Assembly: GCF_004122145.1 (NCBI RefSeq)
Contig: NZ_SBKQ01000005.1
Span: forward strand, 1-64,000
Reading direction: 5' to 3'
Origin: Flavobacterium piscinae
GTDB taxonomy: Bacteria; Bacteroidota; Bacteroidia; Flavobacteriales; Flavobacteriaceae
Length of the DNA: 64,000 bases
How positions within the stretch are numbered: the first letter of the stretch is position 1; every line of letters starts with the position of its first letter. The notes beneath the pieces are model-generated. The model ran no database searches and was not told the DNA's origin. It was given only the letters and a program-made list of their open reading frames with translations. This document shows, piece after piece, positions 52,238-61,757 of the stretch. The translations under genes and the position numbers were made by a program.

Positions 52238-53542
52238 ATGAAAAACGCACCGTACATTACAGACGACACCATCGTTTTTGGATTATTACTATTTTTGTTA
52301 GCATTTGTTTTTTATACCTCTTCCATCAAAGAAGGTTTTTGGAAAAAATTCTACGTTATTTTCCCGTCTTTGTTAATGTGTTATTTACTTCCCTCTGTGT
52401 TTAGTTCGCTAAATATTATTTCACCTGAATGGAGTGAAATAGGTGAAAATGGTGAAACAATCACTAAAAAATCATCCATTTATTTTGTAGCCAGTCGTTA
52501 TTTATTGCCGGCTGCTTTGGTTTTAATGACATTAAGTATCGACTTAAAAGCCATGTTTAAATTAGGTCCAAAAGCATTAATCATGTTTTTCACCGGAACA
52601 ATTGGTGTTGTTTTAGGCGGACCAATAGCAATACTCATTGTATCCCTCTTTTCTCCCGAAACCGTTGGAGGAGCAGGTTTTGATGCTGTATGGCGTGGTC
52701 TCTCCACCTTAGCAGGAAGTTGGATTGGCGGTGGTGCTAACCAAGCAGCAATGTTAGAGGTGTTTAAGTATAATCAAGAAAAATATGGTGCCATGGTGTT
52801 AGTAGACATTGTAGTGGCCAATATTTGGATGGCCGTTCTTCTTTTCGGAATTGGTCGAAAAGAAAAAATTGATAATTGGTTAAAAGCCGATAACAGTTCC
52901 ATTGAAGAACTAAAAAATAAAGTGTCAAACTACGCCGCAAGCGTAACAAGAAACCCAAGTTTAACCGATTTGATGATTATTTTGGGAATCGCTTTCACAG
53001 CAGTCGGATTATCACATTGGGGAAGTAACACTATTTCAGGTGTTCTAAAGGCAAATTTCGAAGCCGTAAACGACCCTACTAGTTTTGTCTCCACATTTGG
53101 AGACCGCTTCTTTTGGATGGTAACTTTTGCCACTGCACTTGGTATCATTTTCTCCTACACCAAACTCAAAGAATACGAAGGAGCCGGTGCCAGTAAGATT
53201 GGAAGTGTTTTCATCTATATCTTAGTCGCTTCCATCGGAATGAAAATGGATTTAGGCTCTGTTCTCAGCAATCCCGGACTATTAATTGTAGGTTTGATTT
53301 GGATGACAATTCACGTACTTTTACTTGTCATTGTCGGAAAAATAATCAAAGCTCCTTTTTTCTTCCTCGCTGTGGGAAGTAAGGCTAATATTGGTGGAGC
53401 AGCTTCGGCACCCATTATTGCCTCGGCATTTCATCCCTCCTTAGCCAGTGTGGGTGTTCTTTTAGCCGTTTTTGGTTACGTAGTTGGCACTTATGGTGCT
53501 TTGCTCTGTGCTTATCTCATGGAAATTTCCGCACCCATTTAA
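52238..53542 (+). CDS. DUF819-family membrane protein
   Basis: The 434-residue integral protein has about 10-12 hydrophobic segments and matches the DUF819 (YjcL-like) family through IVFGLLLFLLAFVFYTSS, YLLPSVFSSLNII, AALVLMTLSIDLKAMFKLGPKALIMFFTGTIG, the conserved GSWIGGGANQAAM loop at about 166-178 and KANIGGAASAPIIASAFHPSLASVG near the end. Function in the family is not established; an ion/solute permease or exchanger is inferred. It ends 28 bp before a DUF4369 lipoprotein gene, probably in one operon. The start ATG is at 52238. Confidence 0.85.
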   Translation: MKNAPYITDDTIVFGLLLFLLAFVFYTSSIKEGFWKKFYVIFPSLLMCYLLPSVFSSLNIISPEWSEIGENGETITKKSSIYFVASRYLLPAALVLMTLSIDLKAMFKLGPKALIMFFTGTIGVVLGGPIAILIVSLFSPETVGGAGFDAVWRGLSTLAGSWIGGGANQAAMLEVFKYNQEKYGAMVLVDIVVANIWMAVLLFGIGRKEKIDNWLKADNSSIEELKNKVSNYAASVTRNPSLTDLMIILGIAFTAVGLSHWGSNTISGVLKANFEAVNDPTSFVSTFGDRFFWMVTFATALGIIFSYTKLKEYEGAGASKIGSVFIYILVASIGMKMDLGSVLSNPGLLIVGLIWMTIHVLLLVIVGKIIKAPFFFLAVGSKANIGGAASAPIIASAFHPSLASVGVLLAVFGYVVGTYGALLCAYLMEISAPI

Positions 53543-53570
53543 TAAATTAATAAAATCAGAATCACTAAAA

Positions 53571-54290
53571 ATGAAAAAAACCGTATTGCTTTTCGTAGCA
53601 TTCAGTCTGTTTATCGCTTGTAAAAAAGAAGAAACCAAAAGCGATGCTAACCTCCACATTACAGGAAATGTAAAAGGAATAAAACAAGGAAAATTATATA
53701 TTCAAATGCTCCAAGATTCCACATTAGTAGTAATGGATTCCATTATTTTTGATGGAAAATCAACCTTTGAAAGCCATTTAAAAATCGATTCACCCGAAAT
53801 GCTTTACTTATTTTTAGACCGTGGACAGACGAATTCGTTAGATAATAACTTAGTAGTTTTTGCCGAACATGGAGACCTATCCATCGAGACTTCTTTGGAG
53901 ACTTTCTATGGTAATGCCCAAATAAAAGGGTCAAAAAATCACGAACTTTTTCAAGACTTCCTAAAAATTAACTCTCGATTTAACAATGAACAATTATTGT
54001 TATTAGAAAAAGAAATCAAAGCAAAACAAGAAAACAATCAAGCCAGTTTAGACAGTATTCAAGTGGAAAATGAAAAACTAATCAAAAGAAAATACTTGTA
54101 TTCTATCAACTTTGCATTAAACCAAAAAGAATACGAAGTGAGTCCTTACATTGCTTTGTCTGAAATACACGATGCCCAATTGAAATATTTAGATACGATT
54201 CATAATTCGATGTCGCCCAAAGTAGCAAAATCCAAATATGGAAAAATGCTGACAAAATATATTGATGAAAGGAGAAAAGAAGAGAATTAA
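53571..54290 (+). CDS. DUF4369-containing lipoprotein
   Basis: ATG 53571 is the likely start (239 aa) because it begins the lipoprotein signal MKKTVLLFVAFSLFIAC (Cys17); the longer frame overlaps the DUF819 gene without a reason to. A DUF4369-like beta domain runs from about residue 27 (NLHITGNVKGIKQGKLYIQ) to 120, and the second half is helical with a coiled-coil stretch (LLLLEKEIKAKQENNQASLDSIQVENEKLI). DUF4369 usually precedes a thioredoxin domain in this phylum; here the thioredoxin part is missing, so the protein may be a truncated or regulatory form. Function is unknown. Confidence 0.75.
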   Translation: MKKTVLLFVAFSLFIACKKEETKSDANLHITGNVKGIKQGKLYIQMLQDSTLVVMDSIIFDGKSTFESHLKIDSPEMLYLFLDRGQTNSLDNNLVVFAEHGDLSIETSLETFYGNAQIKGSKNHELFQDFLKINSRFNNEQLLLLEKEIKAKQENNQASLDSIQVENEKLIKRKYLYSINFALNQKEYEVSPYIALSEIHDAQLKYLDTIHNSMSPKVAKSKYGKMLTKYIDERRKEEN

Positions 54291-54321
54291 TCTAATGGAT
54301 TAACAACATAACTAGTTGAAT

Positions 54322-57300
54322 TTATCGCTTTAAACTAAAATGCGATTTAAAAGTCTTAGGTACTCCATTTTCTGCGAAATCAATCGTAAACCAATAGTCA
54401 CTTGAAAAAACCGGTTGTCCATTGTATGTGCCATCCCAGCCTGTTCCTAAAGGACTGATTTGCTTGATCAATTTACCATAACGATCAAAAATATAAATTA
54501 GGGATGTGCCATCAACTCCGGAAATATTCCATGTGTCGTTTAATCCGTCACCATTGGGAGTAAAAAACTTCGGATAATTTATAATGGTGGCGGTTTCGGT
54601 TAAATTCGTACATGAACTGTCATCCACTACTGTAATTGTATGAAAACCGGGGGCTACATTGGTAAACACATTTGACGTTTGAAAGCCAAAATCATCCAAT
54701 TGATAATAAAACGGTCCTTCACCACCCACAACAGTTACAGTAATGGTTGGATTTTCACTAAATGCTTCCGATTGTTCTATCAATAAGCTTTCACCTAAAA
54801 CAGATTCAACTACCAAAGCCGTTTCTAGAGGAGACACACACCCCGAAATGAGGTTTGTTACCACCACACCGTATTCTCCAATTTGATTTGCTTCATATGT
54901 ACTGTCATTTGCCATTGGAATCAAATTATTTTCAAAATACCAAACAAAACTGTGAGTAGAAATATCCAATCCGGAATCTAATAAATAAGGTTGAGCGGCC
55001 GTATTTCCTGACAATAGACAAATAGCTCCATCTGTTAAAGTTGGAGTTGGAATGGCATACACATTCACAACAATAATAATCGGACTACCGGCACAACCGT
55101 TATTAAAAGGAGTCACAGTATAGGTAACTGTTCCATCGTTTGTAGCTGAAAGCAATTGATTAATTTGGTCACCGCTATCGGAAGTTGCACCTGCAACACC
55201 ATTTTGGTTTACAGTCCAAGAGAATGTGGTTCCTGTTAAATTTGAAGAAAGCAAAATTGCTATGGTTTCCCCGGAACAATAGTCTATATTTCCGCTAAAA
55301 GTTGCAACTGGTACAGGATTTATCGTAATTGTTTCAACATCATTTATTGTTTGAAAGCAAAACGGACTTTGTACTAATTCAACACTCACTAACTGATATA
55401 CGGTTGTTGAATTAATAGCTGAAGTGGTTATTACTGCAGTTCCACTCGCATCCAAATCAATGGTTTGATTGACTCCACTGTTCTCATTATAAGTAACTTG
55501 CGAGTTTGGGGTGCCGGTAAAAGTTAAAGTTACTGTGTCGCCTGCACAAACAGAGGTTGTATTAACAGAAAGCGTGGCTGTTGGTGATTGAACAACTGTA
55601 AAAGTTGTCGATTGATTGATTGACTGTGAACAACCATTTATACCAATCGTTTCCACATCTGTAAGCGTAACAACTGTGGTAGTGGTAATGTTGGAAATTG
55701 TTACAGTTCGTTCACCAATGGCATTTAAAACGATGGATTGAATTGGACCACTATTTACTTCATAATAAACTATTGCATTTGGGGTTCCAACAAATTGGAT
55801 CGTTCCATTAGCTCCTGAGCAAAGTGATTGACCACCAGATATAGTAGCAGTTGGCGGTTGATTAACGGTAATGGTAACTGAATCTGAAACCAATTGATTA
55901 CAACTGGCTGAAACTGGTGAAGCTACACTAACTATACTATAAGTAATCGGTGTATTCAAAACCGGTGTCGTTAGACTCGCTGTACCACTTCCATTCAAAG
56001 TAATGAATTGGTCAGAACCACCCTCTATGGTGTAGGTTACTTCAGCATTTGGTGTTCCATTAAATGTAACATTTGTACTATTTCCGGAACATATTGGCGT
56101 TGTTGCAGAAATGGTTGCTGTAGCCAAAGGGACAATAGTTAAAGAGACCGGCGTTCGGGTATCACTAACACAATTTGAACTTAAGTCAAAGGTTTCAGCA
56201 TAAAAAATTCCGGCCGCAGTGGGTATAAACGTAGTAGAATTTGAAAGTAACAAATTTCCTCCAGATGGGGAATCATACCAATTGACACCTGAACCAGCAT
56301 TGGCAGTTACCGAAAGTGTGGGAAATGGATCGCTGCCACAAATTTCGAAATTGCCATCACTTACAGCAACTGCAGGTGAATTTTGAAACGAAACGGTAAA
56401 AACGTTTGAAATTGTAGAGCAAAAACTATTGTTCAAATTGGCAGCATCTTGTGCCACTTTCGTTCTAATGTAAGTGGCAGAACTGATAGCAGAAGCGGTA
56501 TATGTCGAAGATGTTTCTCCGGAAATATCAGTCCAGGTTGTTCCATCATTACTGGATTGCCATTGATAAAAATGAGGCAAAACTCCCGTTGTAGCAGCTT
56601 GAAAAGTTAAAGACAATGGTATTTCATTCGAACATGCTTGATAAGTTTGTCCGGTTAAAGGTGGACTCGTAACTGTGGTCAATTCGCCACAGGCTCTAAA
56701 TTCAATATCATCTATGGCTAGGTCATTTCCGCAACCACCTACTCCATTGTTCTTCATTTTTAAAACAACTGAGGTTTCACTTCCTGTTGTAAATACAAGT
56801 GCAAACTGTTGCCAAAGCGGTGAAGCAGTTCCCATGATATTTCCGGTATCTCCGGATCCAAGAAGTACCGTTTCGGTATCATTCCAAATTTCAAATCGTA
56901 CATTTATCGGAATTTCACTTGCACCACAAAAACCCGAACCGGGATTGTATACATTCATTACCCAAGCGGAAAACTCAAAAGTGGTATTTATACATAATCC
57001 GGTGACAATGCGTTTGTAAAAATCTCCAGTTGTGCTGGCATTAGCGTTTACAATTAATGCTTTCCCATTTACTCCATTTGTTGCATCCGGAGTATGATCA
57101 AGCGAATAATGCCATGTACTGTAAAGATTAGTTCTGTAATAAAGTGTATAACTACCATCGTTTGGATTTCCTACCACAAAATTGTAATTTGTGGTTCCGG
57201 TAGGTAAAGCAGGACCGTAGTTGGTACCGTTTCCAAAATTTTCAGTAAAAATAGGCTCTCCTTTACTCCCAGTACAAAACCCTAATTGGGCATAGCTTTT

Positions 57301-57351
57301 ATAGGAACAAAAGGAAAGTAGAAAAAAAAATAATGTTGCGAATCGATTCAT
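54322..57351 (-). CDS. Secreted T9SS type B repeat protein (1009 aa)
   Basis: A signal peptide (1-21, SYAQ) precedes a binding-like domain at about 24-220 with paired Cys and an FDD-like turn (LAIDDIEFRACG). Ig-like modules follow, with repeats of the form CSG.....FxGTPNAxVxYxxxxG (about 415, 505, 595 and nearby), each with a pair of Cys. The end (PKFFTPNGDGLNDTWN...FKSHFSLKR) is a type B sorting domain almost the same as in the 1530-residue adhesin gene, showing shared export. It should be displayed by the T9SS. It is downstream of the 842-residue type B gene by 36 bp and probably forms an operon with it. No catalytic motif is seen. Confidence 0.86.
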   Translation of the reverse strand: MNRFATLFFFLLSFCSYKSYAQLGFCTGSKGEPIFTENFGNGTNYGPALPTGTTNYNFVVGNPNDGSYTLYYRTNLYSTWHYSLDHTPDATNGVNGKALIVNANASTTGDFYKRIVTGLCINTTFEFSAWVMNVYNPGSGFCGASEIPINVRFEIWNDTETVLLGSGDTGNIMGTASPLWQQFALVFTTGSETSVVLKMKNNGVGGCGNDLAIDDIEFRACGELTTVTSPPLTGQTYQACSNEIPLSLTFQAATTGVLPHFYQWQSSNDGTTWTDISGETSSTYTASAISSATYIRTKVAQDAANLNNSFCSTISNVFTVSFQNSPAVAVSDGNFEICGSDPFPTLSVTANAGSGVNWYDSPSGGNLLLSNSTTFIPTAAGIFYAETFDLSSNCVSDTRTPVSLTIVPLATATISATTPICSGNSTNVTFNGTPNAEVTYTIEGGSDQFITLNGSGTASLTTPVLNTPITYSIVSVASPVSASCNQLVSDSVTITVNQPPTATISGGQSLCSGANGTIQFVGTPNAIVYYEVNSGPIQSIVLNAIGERTVTISNITTTTVVTLTDVETIGINGCSQSINQSTTFTVVQSPTATLSVNTTSVCAGDTVTLTFTGTPNSQVTYNENSGVNQTIDLDASGTAVITTSAINSTTVYQLVSVELVQSPFCFQTINDVETITINPVPVATFSGNIDYCSGETIAILLSSNLTGTTFSWTVNQNGVAGATSDSGDQINQLLSATNDGTVTYTVTPFNNGCAGSPIIIVVNVYAIPTPTLTDGAICLLSGNTAAQPYLLDSGLDISTHSFVWYFENNLIPMANDSTYEANQIGEYGVVVTNLISGCVSPLETALVVESVLGESLLIEQSEAFSENPTITVTVVGGEGPFYYQLDDFGFQTSNVFTNVAPGFHTITVVDDSSCTNLTETATIINYPKFFTPNGDGLNDTWNISGVDGTSLIYIFDRYGKLIKQISPLGTGWDGTYNGQPVFSSDYWFTIDFAENGVPKTFKSHFSLKR

Positions 57352-57387
57352 TTATGAATATTCAGGATGACAATGGCTTGGAATTTT

Positions 57388-59916
57388 TTAGTAAGGTTTA
57401 TTGATATAAATCCAACCGGTTTTTGTTTCAAGATCATCAAAGTTGATTACGTAATAGTAAGTGCCATCCGGTAATTCATTTCCTTTGTTACATTGTCCAA
57501 ACCATTCATTAGTGTAATTGGCTTTTTTGTATACTGAAACACCATAGCGGTTAAAAATTTGTAATTCTGTTACATTGTAGGAAGATAGGTCAAAACTGTC
57601 ATTGAGTCCATCATGATTGGGTGAAATACCTTTTTGTATAACACAAAGCGTACTCAAGACATCTACCATCTGTTCCTCACTACAACCATTTTGCGTGACT
57701 ATTAATCTGTAAATTCCTGCTGAAGAAATAGTGATTGAATCACTGTTTCCAATTTGAACGGACGAAGAATTAAACCATGCATAAGAAGTTGTGGCATCGG
57801 CTGATTCAATAATTGAATTTAACATATAAACAGAACCTTCACATCCTTGCGAAATAGTAAACTGTGGAATAGGATTAACCGTAATAACTAGTTCAATATT
57901 TCCAATAGCACATTGTCCTGGATCAGGAGTAAACTGATAGGTAGTAGTTTGTGTATTATTAAGTTCCGGTGTCCAAAATCCTGTAACTCCATTTTGAGAT
58001 GTCGTTGGCAATGCATTTAATTCGTCACCCAAACATATAGGACTAACCGATTCAAAAACCGGGGTTATGAGAGGAGATACTACAAACGTTAAGGTTGGAC
58101 TGGATATACACGCAGTTTGATCATCAGGAGTAAATGTATAGGTAGTAGTGGTTGTATTATCCACCAACTCCGGGAACCAACTTCCGGCTATTCCGTTTAA
58201 TGATACAAGCGGTAATTCCGCTAAAACATCTCCTGAACAAATTGGTCCAACGGGATCAAATTCTGGAATAACCTGAGGATTCACAGTTATGGTAACACTT
58301 TTTTCGTAAACACAGGTAAGTGTTTCTACAAGAGAAATATCATCTAAAGCAAAATCATTTCCATTATTAGCAAATTCTAAGTTAAAAATACAAATTGAAG
58401 CAGTTGTGGCAGCTCCGGAATTCCATGTAAAGGAATGCAAAGTCCAAAGACAGGTTACTGAAGGTGCATCTAATGTTTCTGTTAAAGTTACACCATTTAT
58501 CTGTACTTGCATGATGGCAGGATTTTCAGGAGCTACAGAAGCAATATAATAGGAAAAAGTATAATCTGTATTAGGTTCAACATTAATCAGGTTTTCATTA
58601 CACCAAACGCGTATAGTTCCGGTTGGATCGGTAGAACCATCAAACACAATTAAATTCCCGTCTCCGGTGGTATGATCCCCACACGAAGCAAATGGACTAA
58701 ACCAAGAATTTGGATTCTGAACTATATCATAGGAGGATTGAACTCCAAAAGGATTGGGATCAGGAACTTGACTGTAGTCAGTTATAAATCCAACATTACC
58801 TTGGGTAAAATCACCATTAAAAACAAGATTAGTTGTCGACGATTCTTCACCGGAAATAACTGTATACGTAGTGGTTACTAATGGACTTACCGTTAACGTA
58901 GACGCGTTTGGATTGATAAGGGAACTATCTTCAGGATTTGCCGTCCAAGTAAACGAACCCACACCTCCACTAACTGATAATTCAGTTGATTCTCCTTCAC
59001 ATATTGTTGCCGGTTCACTGATCACTAAATCATTTGGTGCAACTAAAACAATGGTCTCAACAGTAAATTCCTCTCCATTATTATCGATTACAGAAACACT
59101 GTATGTGCCTGTTGGAAGGTCAGAAAATATTCCATTTGAATTGGATTGCGTTACAGTACCTGTTAAATTAAAACTTCCATACGGCAAAGAACCTCCCGTT
59201 ACCGTTACACTAATTGAACCATCGGTGGAAGTAGGACAATTAGGGTTTGTAGTGGCTATTGACCCCTCTAAAGGTAGTGACCCTTCTTCGATAACAAAAT
59301 CATCAACAGCAAAATCGTTACCTAATGCACCTCCATTAAGTGTTCGTAATCTAACCAAAATAGCCGGAGCTGTAGCAACAAACGAATAACTTACTTTTTG
59401 CCATCCTTCTTCCGGTAAGGGTGCCAACTTATTGAGAACAGCCGGACTGATATTATTCACACCAACAAAAAAAACACCAATATTTGAACGTGATTCATCT
59501 GATGTAACCTCGTTTGAAACCGACTTTATCCAATAGCTGAACACATAACTAGTCCCTACTGTAAATCCTCCTATCGCCCCACCGGTATCGCTGGTTGTCC
59601 AAAAGAAACCGCCCGGCGAAATAGCACCATCAAAAACTAACATATTTCCTGTACCGGTGGTATGATCTCCACCAGAAATATAATTAGTATTCATTAAGTT
59701 TGGATTCGTTGTACGAGCATATTGACCGGGATTACTAACGCCATTTAATGGGTTAATTAATGTATAATTATTAACAAGAAAACCAACACCACTTCCTCCT
59801 GTTTCAAAATCTCCATTGTTTAATAAATTTTGTGCAGTAAGAGTTGTCCCTACCGTCATAACTGAGATGCACATGAAAACAATTGATTGAACAAAAAAAG
59901 GCGTTTGTATTTTCAT
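57388..59916 (-). CDS. Secreted T9SS type B protein with two binding-like domains (842 aa)
   Basis: A signal peptide (about 1-28, ending LTAQ) is followed by a carbohydrate-binding-like domain at about 30-210 (LLNNGDFETGG... FAVDDFVIEEG), a SprB-like module (TNPNCPTSTDGSISVTV), and an Ig-like module interrupted at about 360-530 by a second domain of the same kind (VFNGDFTQGNVGF...FALDDISLVE). Two short repeats (VGPICSGDVLAELP, VSPICLGDELNALP) follow, then a type B sorting domain GISPNHDGLNDSF. The C-terminal form differs from that of its neighbour. First gene of the leftward pair; the gap to the second is 36 bp. Probable surface adhesin or glycan binder; no enzyme motif is seen. Confidence 0.86.
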   Translation of the reverse strand: MKIQTPFFVQSIVFMCISVMTVGTTLTAQNLLNNGDFETGGSGVGFLVNNYTLINPLNGVSNPGQYARTTNPNLMNTNYISGGDHTTGTGNMLVFDGAISPGGFFWTTSDTGGAIGGFTVGTSYVFSYWIKSVSNEVTSDESRSNIGVFFVGVNNISPAVLNKLAPLPEEGWQKVSYSFVATAPAILVRLRTLNGGALGNDFAVDDFVIEEGSLPLEGSIATTNPNCPTSTDGSISVTVTGGSLPYGSFNLTGTVTQSNSNGIFSDLPTGTYSVSVIDNNGEEFTVETIVLVAPNDLVISEPATICEGESTELSVSGGVGSFTWTANPEDSSLINPNASTLTVSPLVTTTYTVISGEESSTTNLVFNGDFTQGNVGFITDYSQVPDPNPFGVQSSYDIVQNPNSWFSPFASCGDHTTGDGNLIVFDGSTDPTGTIRVWCNENLINVEPNTDYTFSYYIASVAPENPAIMQVQINGVTLTETLDAPSVTCLWTLHSFTWNSGAATTASICIFNLEFANNGNDFALDDISLVETLTCVYEKSVTITVNPQVIPEFDPVGPICSGDVLAELPLVSLNGIAGSWFPELVDNTTTTTYTFTPDDQTACISSPTLTFVVSPLITPVFESVSPICLGDELNALPTTSQNGVTGFWTPELNNTQTTTYQFTPDPGQCAIGNIELVITVNPIPQFTISQGCEGSVYMLNSIIESADATTSYAWFNSSSVQIGNSDSITISSAGIYRLIVTQNGCSEEQMVDVLSTLCVIQKGISPNHDGLNDSFDLSSYNVTELQIFNRYGVSVYKKANYTNEWFGQCNKGNELPDGTYYYVINFDDLETKTGWIYINKPY

Positions 59917-60108
59917 AATTATAGTTTTTTTGATATTTATAAAAATAGTTCATAAAAATTAAGAAATTAAAATTTACAGATTATAAAAACTATACAATTC
60001 ATAATTCACATCAAAATTTAGGCAAGTGTATAATAACAGTTACTCTTCTATACTTAATCTAAAAAAAATAAGCCCTTTTTATTCTTTTGATGTGGTAATG
60101 TATAGTAT

Positions 60109-60137
60109 AGTTAAGTGTATATGCTTAACTTTTTTTT
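60109..60137 (+). terminator. Orphan intrinsic terminator in the divergent region
   Basis: AGTTAAG at 60109-60115 and CTTAACT at 60124-60130 form a stem followed by a run of eight T, but no gene ends nearby on this strand. It may cut short a leader transcript or belong to a small RNA starting near 60000. Confidence 0.5.
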
Positions 60138-60139
60138 AA

Positions 60140-60147
60140 TAAATTTG
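60140..60147 (+). promoter_or_regulatory. Candidate -7 box for the gene at 60174
   Basis: TAAATTTG matches TAnnTTTG exactly, 26 bases before the ATG. If used, the hairpin at 60109-60137 lies upstream of the promoter and serves another transcript. Confidence 0.35.
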
Positions 60148-60173
60148 AACAATAACCAATAAACTAATAAATT

Positions 60174-60587
60174 ATGAACCCAATTCTAAAAAATATTTTG
60201 GCAGTTGTACTAGGAATTGTGATTGGCAGTATTGTCAACATGTGTCTAATTTTAATTAGCAGTTCAATCATTCCACCGCCTGAAGGAGCAGACATAACCA
60301 CGACAGAAGGTCTCAAAGCATCCATTCATTTATTTAAACCTGTCAATTTTATTTTTCCTTTCTTAGCCCATGCCTTGGGAACATTAGTGGGAGCTTTTGT
60401 AGCAGCTAAAATGGCCACAAATCGCAAGATGAAATTTTCCTATGGAATAGGTTTTTTTTTCCTTTTGGGTGGAATTGCCAATATAATGATGATTCCGGCT
60501 CCCATGTGGTTTAATGTAACCGATTTAATTTTAGCCTATCTACCAATGGCCTATTTAGGTGGTAAATTTGCTTTAAAAGCTCAATAA
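60174..60587 (+). CDS. Small four-helix membrane protein (137 aa)
   Basis: Four hydrophobic segments, about 7-29, 60-78, 88-107 and 115-132, with short polar loops. The first loop contains the SSIIPPPEGADITTTEGLKASI segment and the second a conserved PFLAHALGTLVGAFVAAKMA. It resembles small conserved membrane proteins of the phylum whose function is unknown. It begins a rightward set of four genes, with the M23 peptidase 14 bp downstream. Start ATG 60174. Confidence 0.7.
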   Translation: MNPILKNILAVVLGIVIGSIVNMCLILISSSIIPPPEGADITTTEGLKASIHLFKPVNFIFPFLAHALGTLVGAFVAAKMATNRKMKFSYGIGFFFLLGGIANIMMIPAPMWFNVTDLILAYLPMAYLGGKFALKAQ

Positions 60588-60601
60588 ATAAAAATCCATC
60601 T

Positions 60602-61276
60602 ATGAATTCCTTTGAAGAACTTCTTTTCAGTCAAGAAGACTGTTATGTTATTGATAAAAAATTGCCTTACAAGCAGTATGTCCCTCTTGATTTATCGGTT
60701 CACTCAAAAACTTTATTAAATAGAAAATTAGTAACTTCTTTGGATTATGAGGCTTTTTTGGAAGATTATTTAAATCAAAAAGAAGCAAGAGTAGCCTATG
60801 GTGGTTATTTAGAAAAAAGAAATTTATACCAACGAAGTACAATTTTCAATAATACCAAAACAGAAGAACGCAATATTCACATTGGCTTAGATTTGTGGGT
60901 AAAAGCAGGAACTCCGGTTTTAGCCGCTTTAGATGGTGTTATTCACAGCTTTCAAAATAATGCAGCACTTGGCGACTATGGTCCTACTATCATTCTGAAG
61001 CATACGTTAAATAATTGTGAATTTTATACGCTATACGGTCATCTTTCGTTAGAAAGTATAGCTTTGCTAAAAATTAATCAATCATTCAAAAAGGGTGATG
61101 AAATTGCACAATTAGGCGATGCAAATGTAAATGGTGATTATGCCCCTCATTTACATTTTCAAATCATCAAAGATCTTGAAGGGTTTTATGGTGATTATCC
61201 GGGTGTGTGCAGTGAAAAAGAGTTGAATAAGTACAAAAACAATTGTCCTAACCCCGCTTTGCTTTTAAAAATTTAA
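60602..61276 (+). CDS. M23-family peptidase without signal peptide
   Basis: The 224-residue protein has the LytM-type zinc peptidase site: NIHIGLDLW with His93 and Asp97, LYGHL with His147, and APHLHFQ with His183 and His185. Family enzymes cut peptidoglycan cross-links. No signal peptide is seen: the N-terminus is polar (MNSFEELLFSQEDCYVIDKKLP), so either it acts on cytoplasmic muropeptides or other substrates, or it leaves by another route. It is flanked by a membrane protein (14 bp upstream) and a lipoprotein gene (1 bp downstream), an arrangement suggesting co-expression. The catalytic motif is complete. Confidence 0.85.
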   Translation: MNSFEELLFSQEDCYVIDKKLPYKQYVPLDLSVHSKTLLNRKLVTSLDYEAFLEDYLNQKEARVAYGGYLEKRNLYQRSTIFNNTKTEERNIHIGLDLWVKAGTPVLAALDGVIHSFQNNAALGDYGPTIILKHTLNNCEFYTLYGHLSLESIALLKINQSFKKGDEIAQLGDANVNGDYAPHLHFQIIKDLEGFYGDYPGVCSEKELNKYKNNCPNPALLLKI

Positions 61277-61277
61277 A

Positions 61278-61757
61278 ATGAAAAAAGTCGCCTTAATTTG
61301 CTGTTTAACGTTTTTAATAAGCTGTAAATCGGGCAAAACTTCATCTACTTCTGCCACAGCTGGAAACAAACCTGAATTTATAAAGCTTCCCTTAAGTGAA
61401 GTTAGTTCAATAAAAAAAAATCGAGCTTATGAGTTAGGCAAACGCGTTTTGATGACTTGTAACACCTCCTTTTTTAAACCCTTTACTAAAGAAGAAGCAA
61501 CTGAGGAAGTCTTGAAAAAAATTAACAAAGAAAAGATTTCCATGACTTGCCAAAACATCCTCCGAGTATTTGGTCAATTTAATGATATGCAATTAGTTGA
61601 AGTGCTTCGGTTTGATGAAAACCAAACCACTCTTTTCCGATACAAATGCGATTACGAAAAAAAATATAAAACTAAAGAACTCCAAGTTACAATTAACGAC
61701 GAAAACAAAATTACTGCCATTACAACAAAAGACTGGAAAGATGCATACCTCCCATAA
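61278..61757 (+). CDS. Hypothetical lipoprotein (159 aa)
   Basis: A signal with a lipobox LISC (Cys16) predicts lipid anchoring. A Ser/Thr/Gly-rich linker (KSGKTSSTSATAGNKP) is followed by a mixed alpha/beta domain with Cys residues at about 61 and 91 (VLMTCNTSFF, ISMTCQNILR), a possible disulfide, and a strand-rich end (TTLFRYKCDYEKKYKTKELQVTI). I do not recognise a family. It begins 1 base after the M23 stop and overlaps the SnoaL-like gene by 17 nt, so it is inside the operon. Role unknown. Confidence 0.68.
   Translation: MKKVALICCLTFLISCKSGKTSSTSATAGNKPEFIKLPLSEVSSIKKNRAYELGKRVLMTCNTSFFKPFTKEEATEEVLKKINKEKISMTCQNILRVFGQFNDMQLVEVLRFDENQTTLFRYKCDYEKKYKTKELQVTINDENKITAITTKDWKDAYLP

Noticed and set aside
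58871-59389. 172-codon plus-strand frame
   Set aside because: Antisense to the repetitive T9SS type B gene; the reverse strand clearly carries the real gene.
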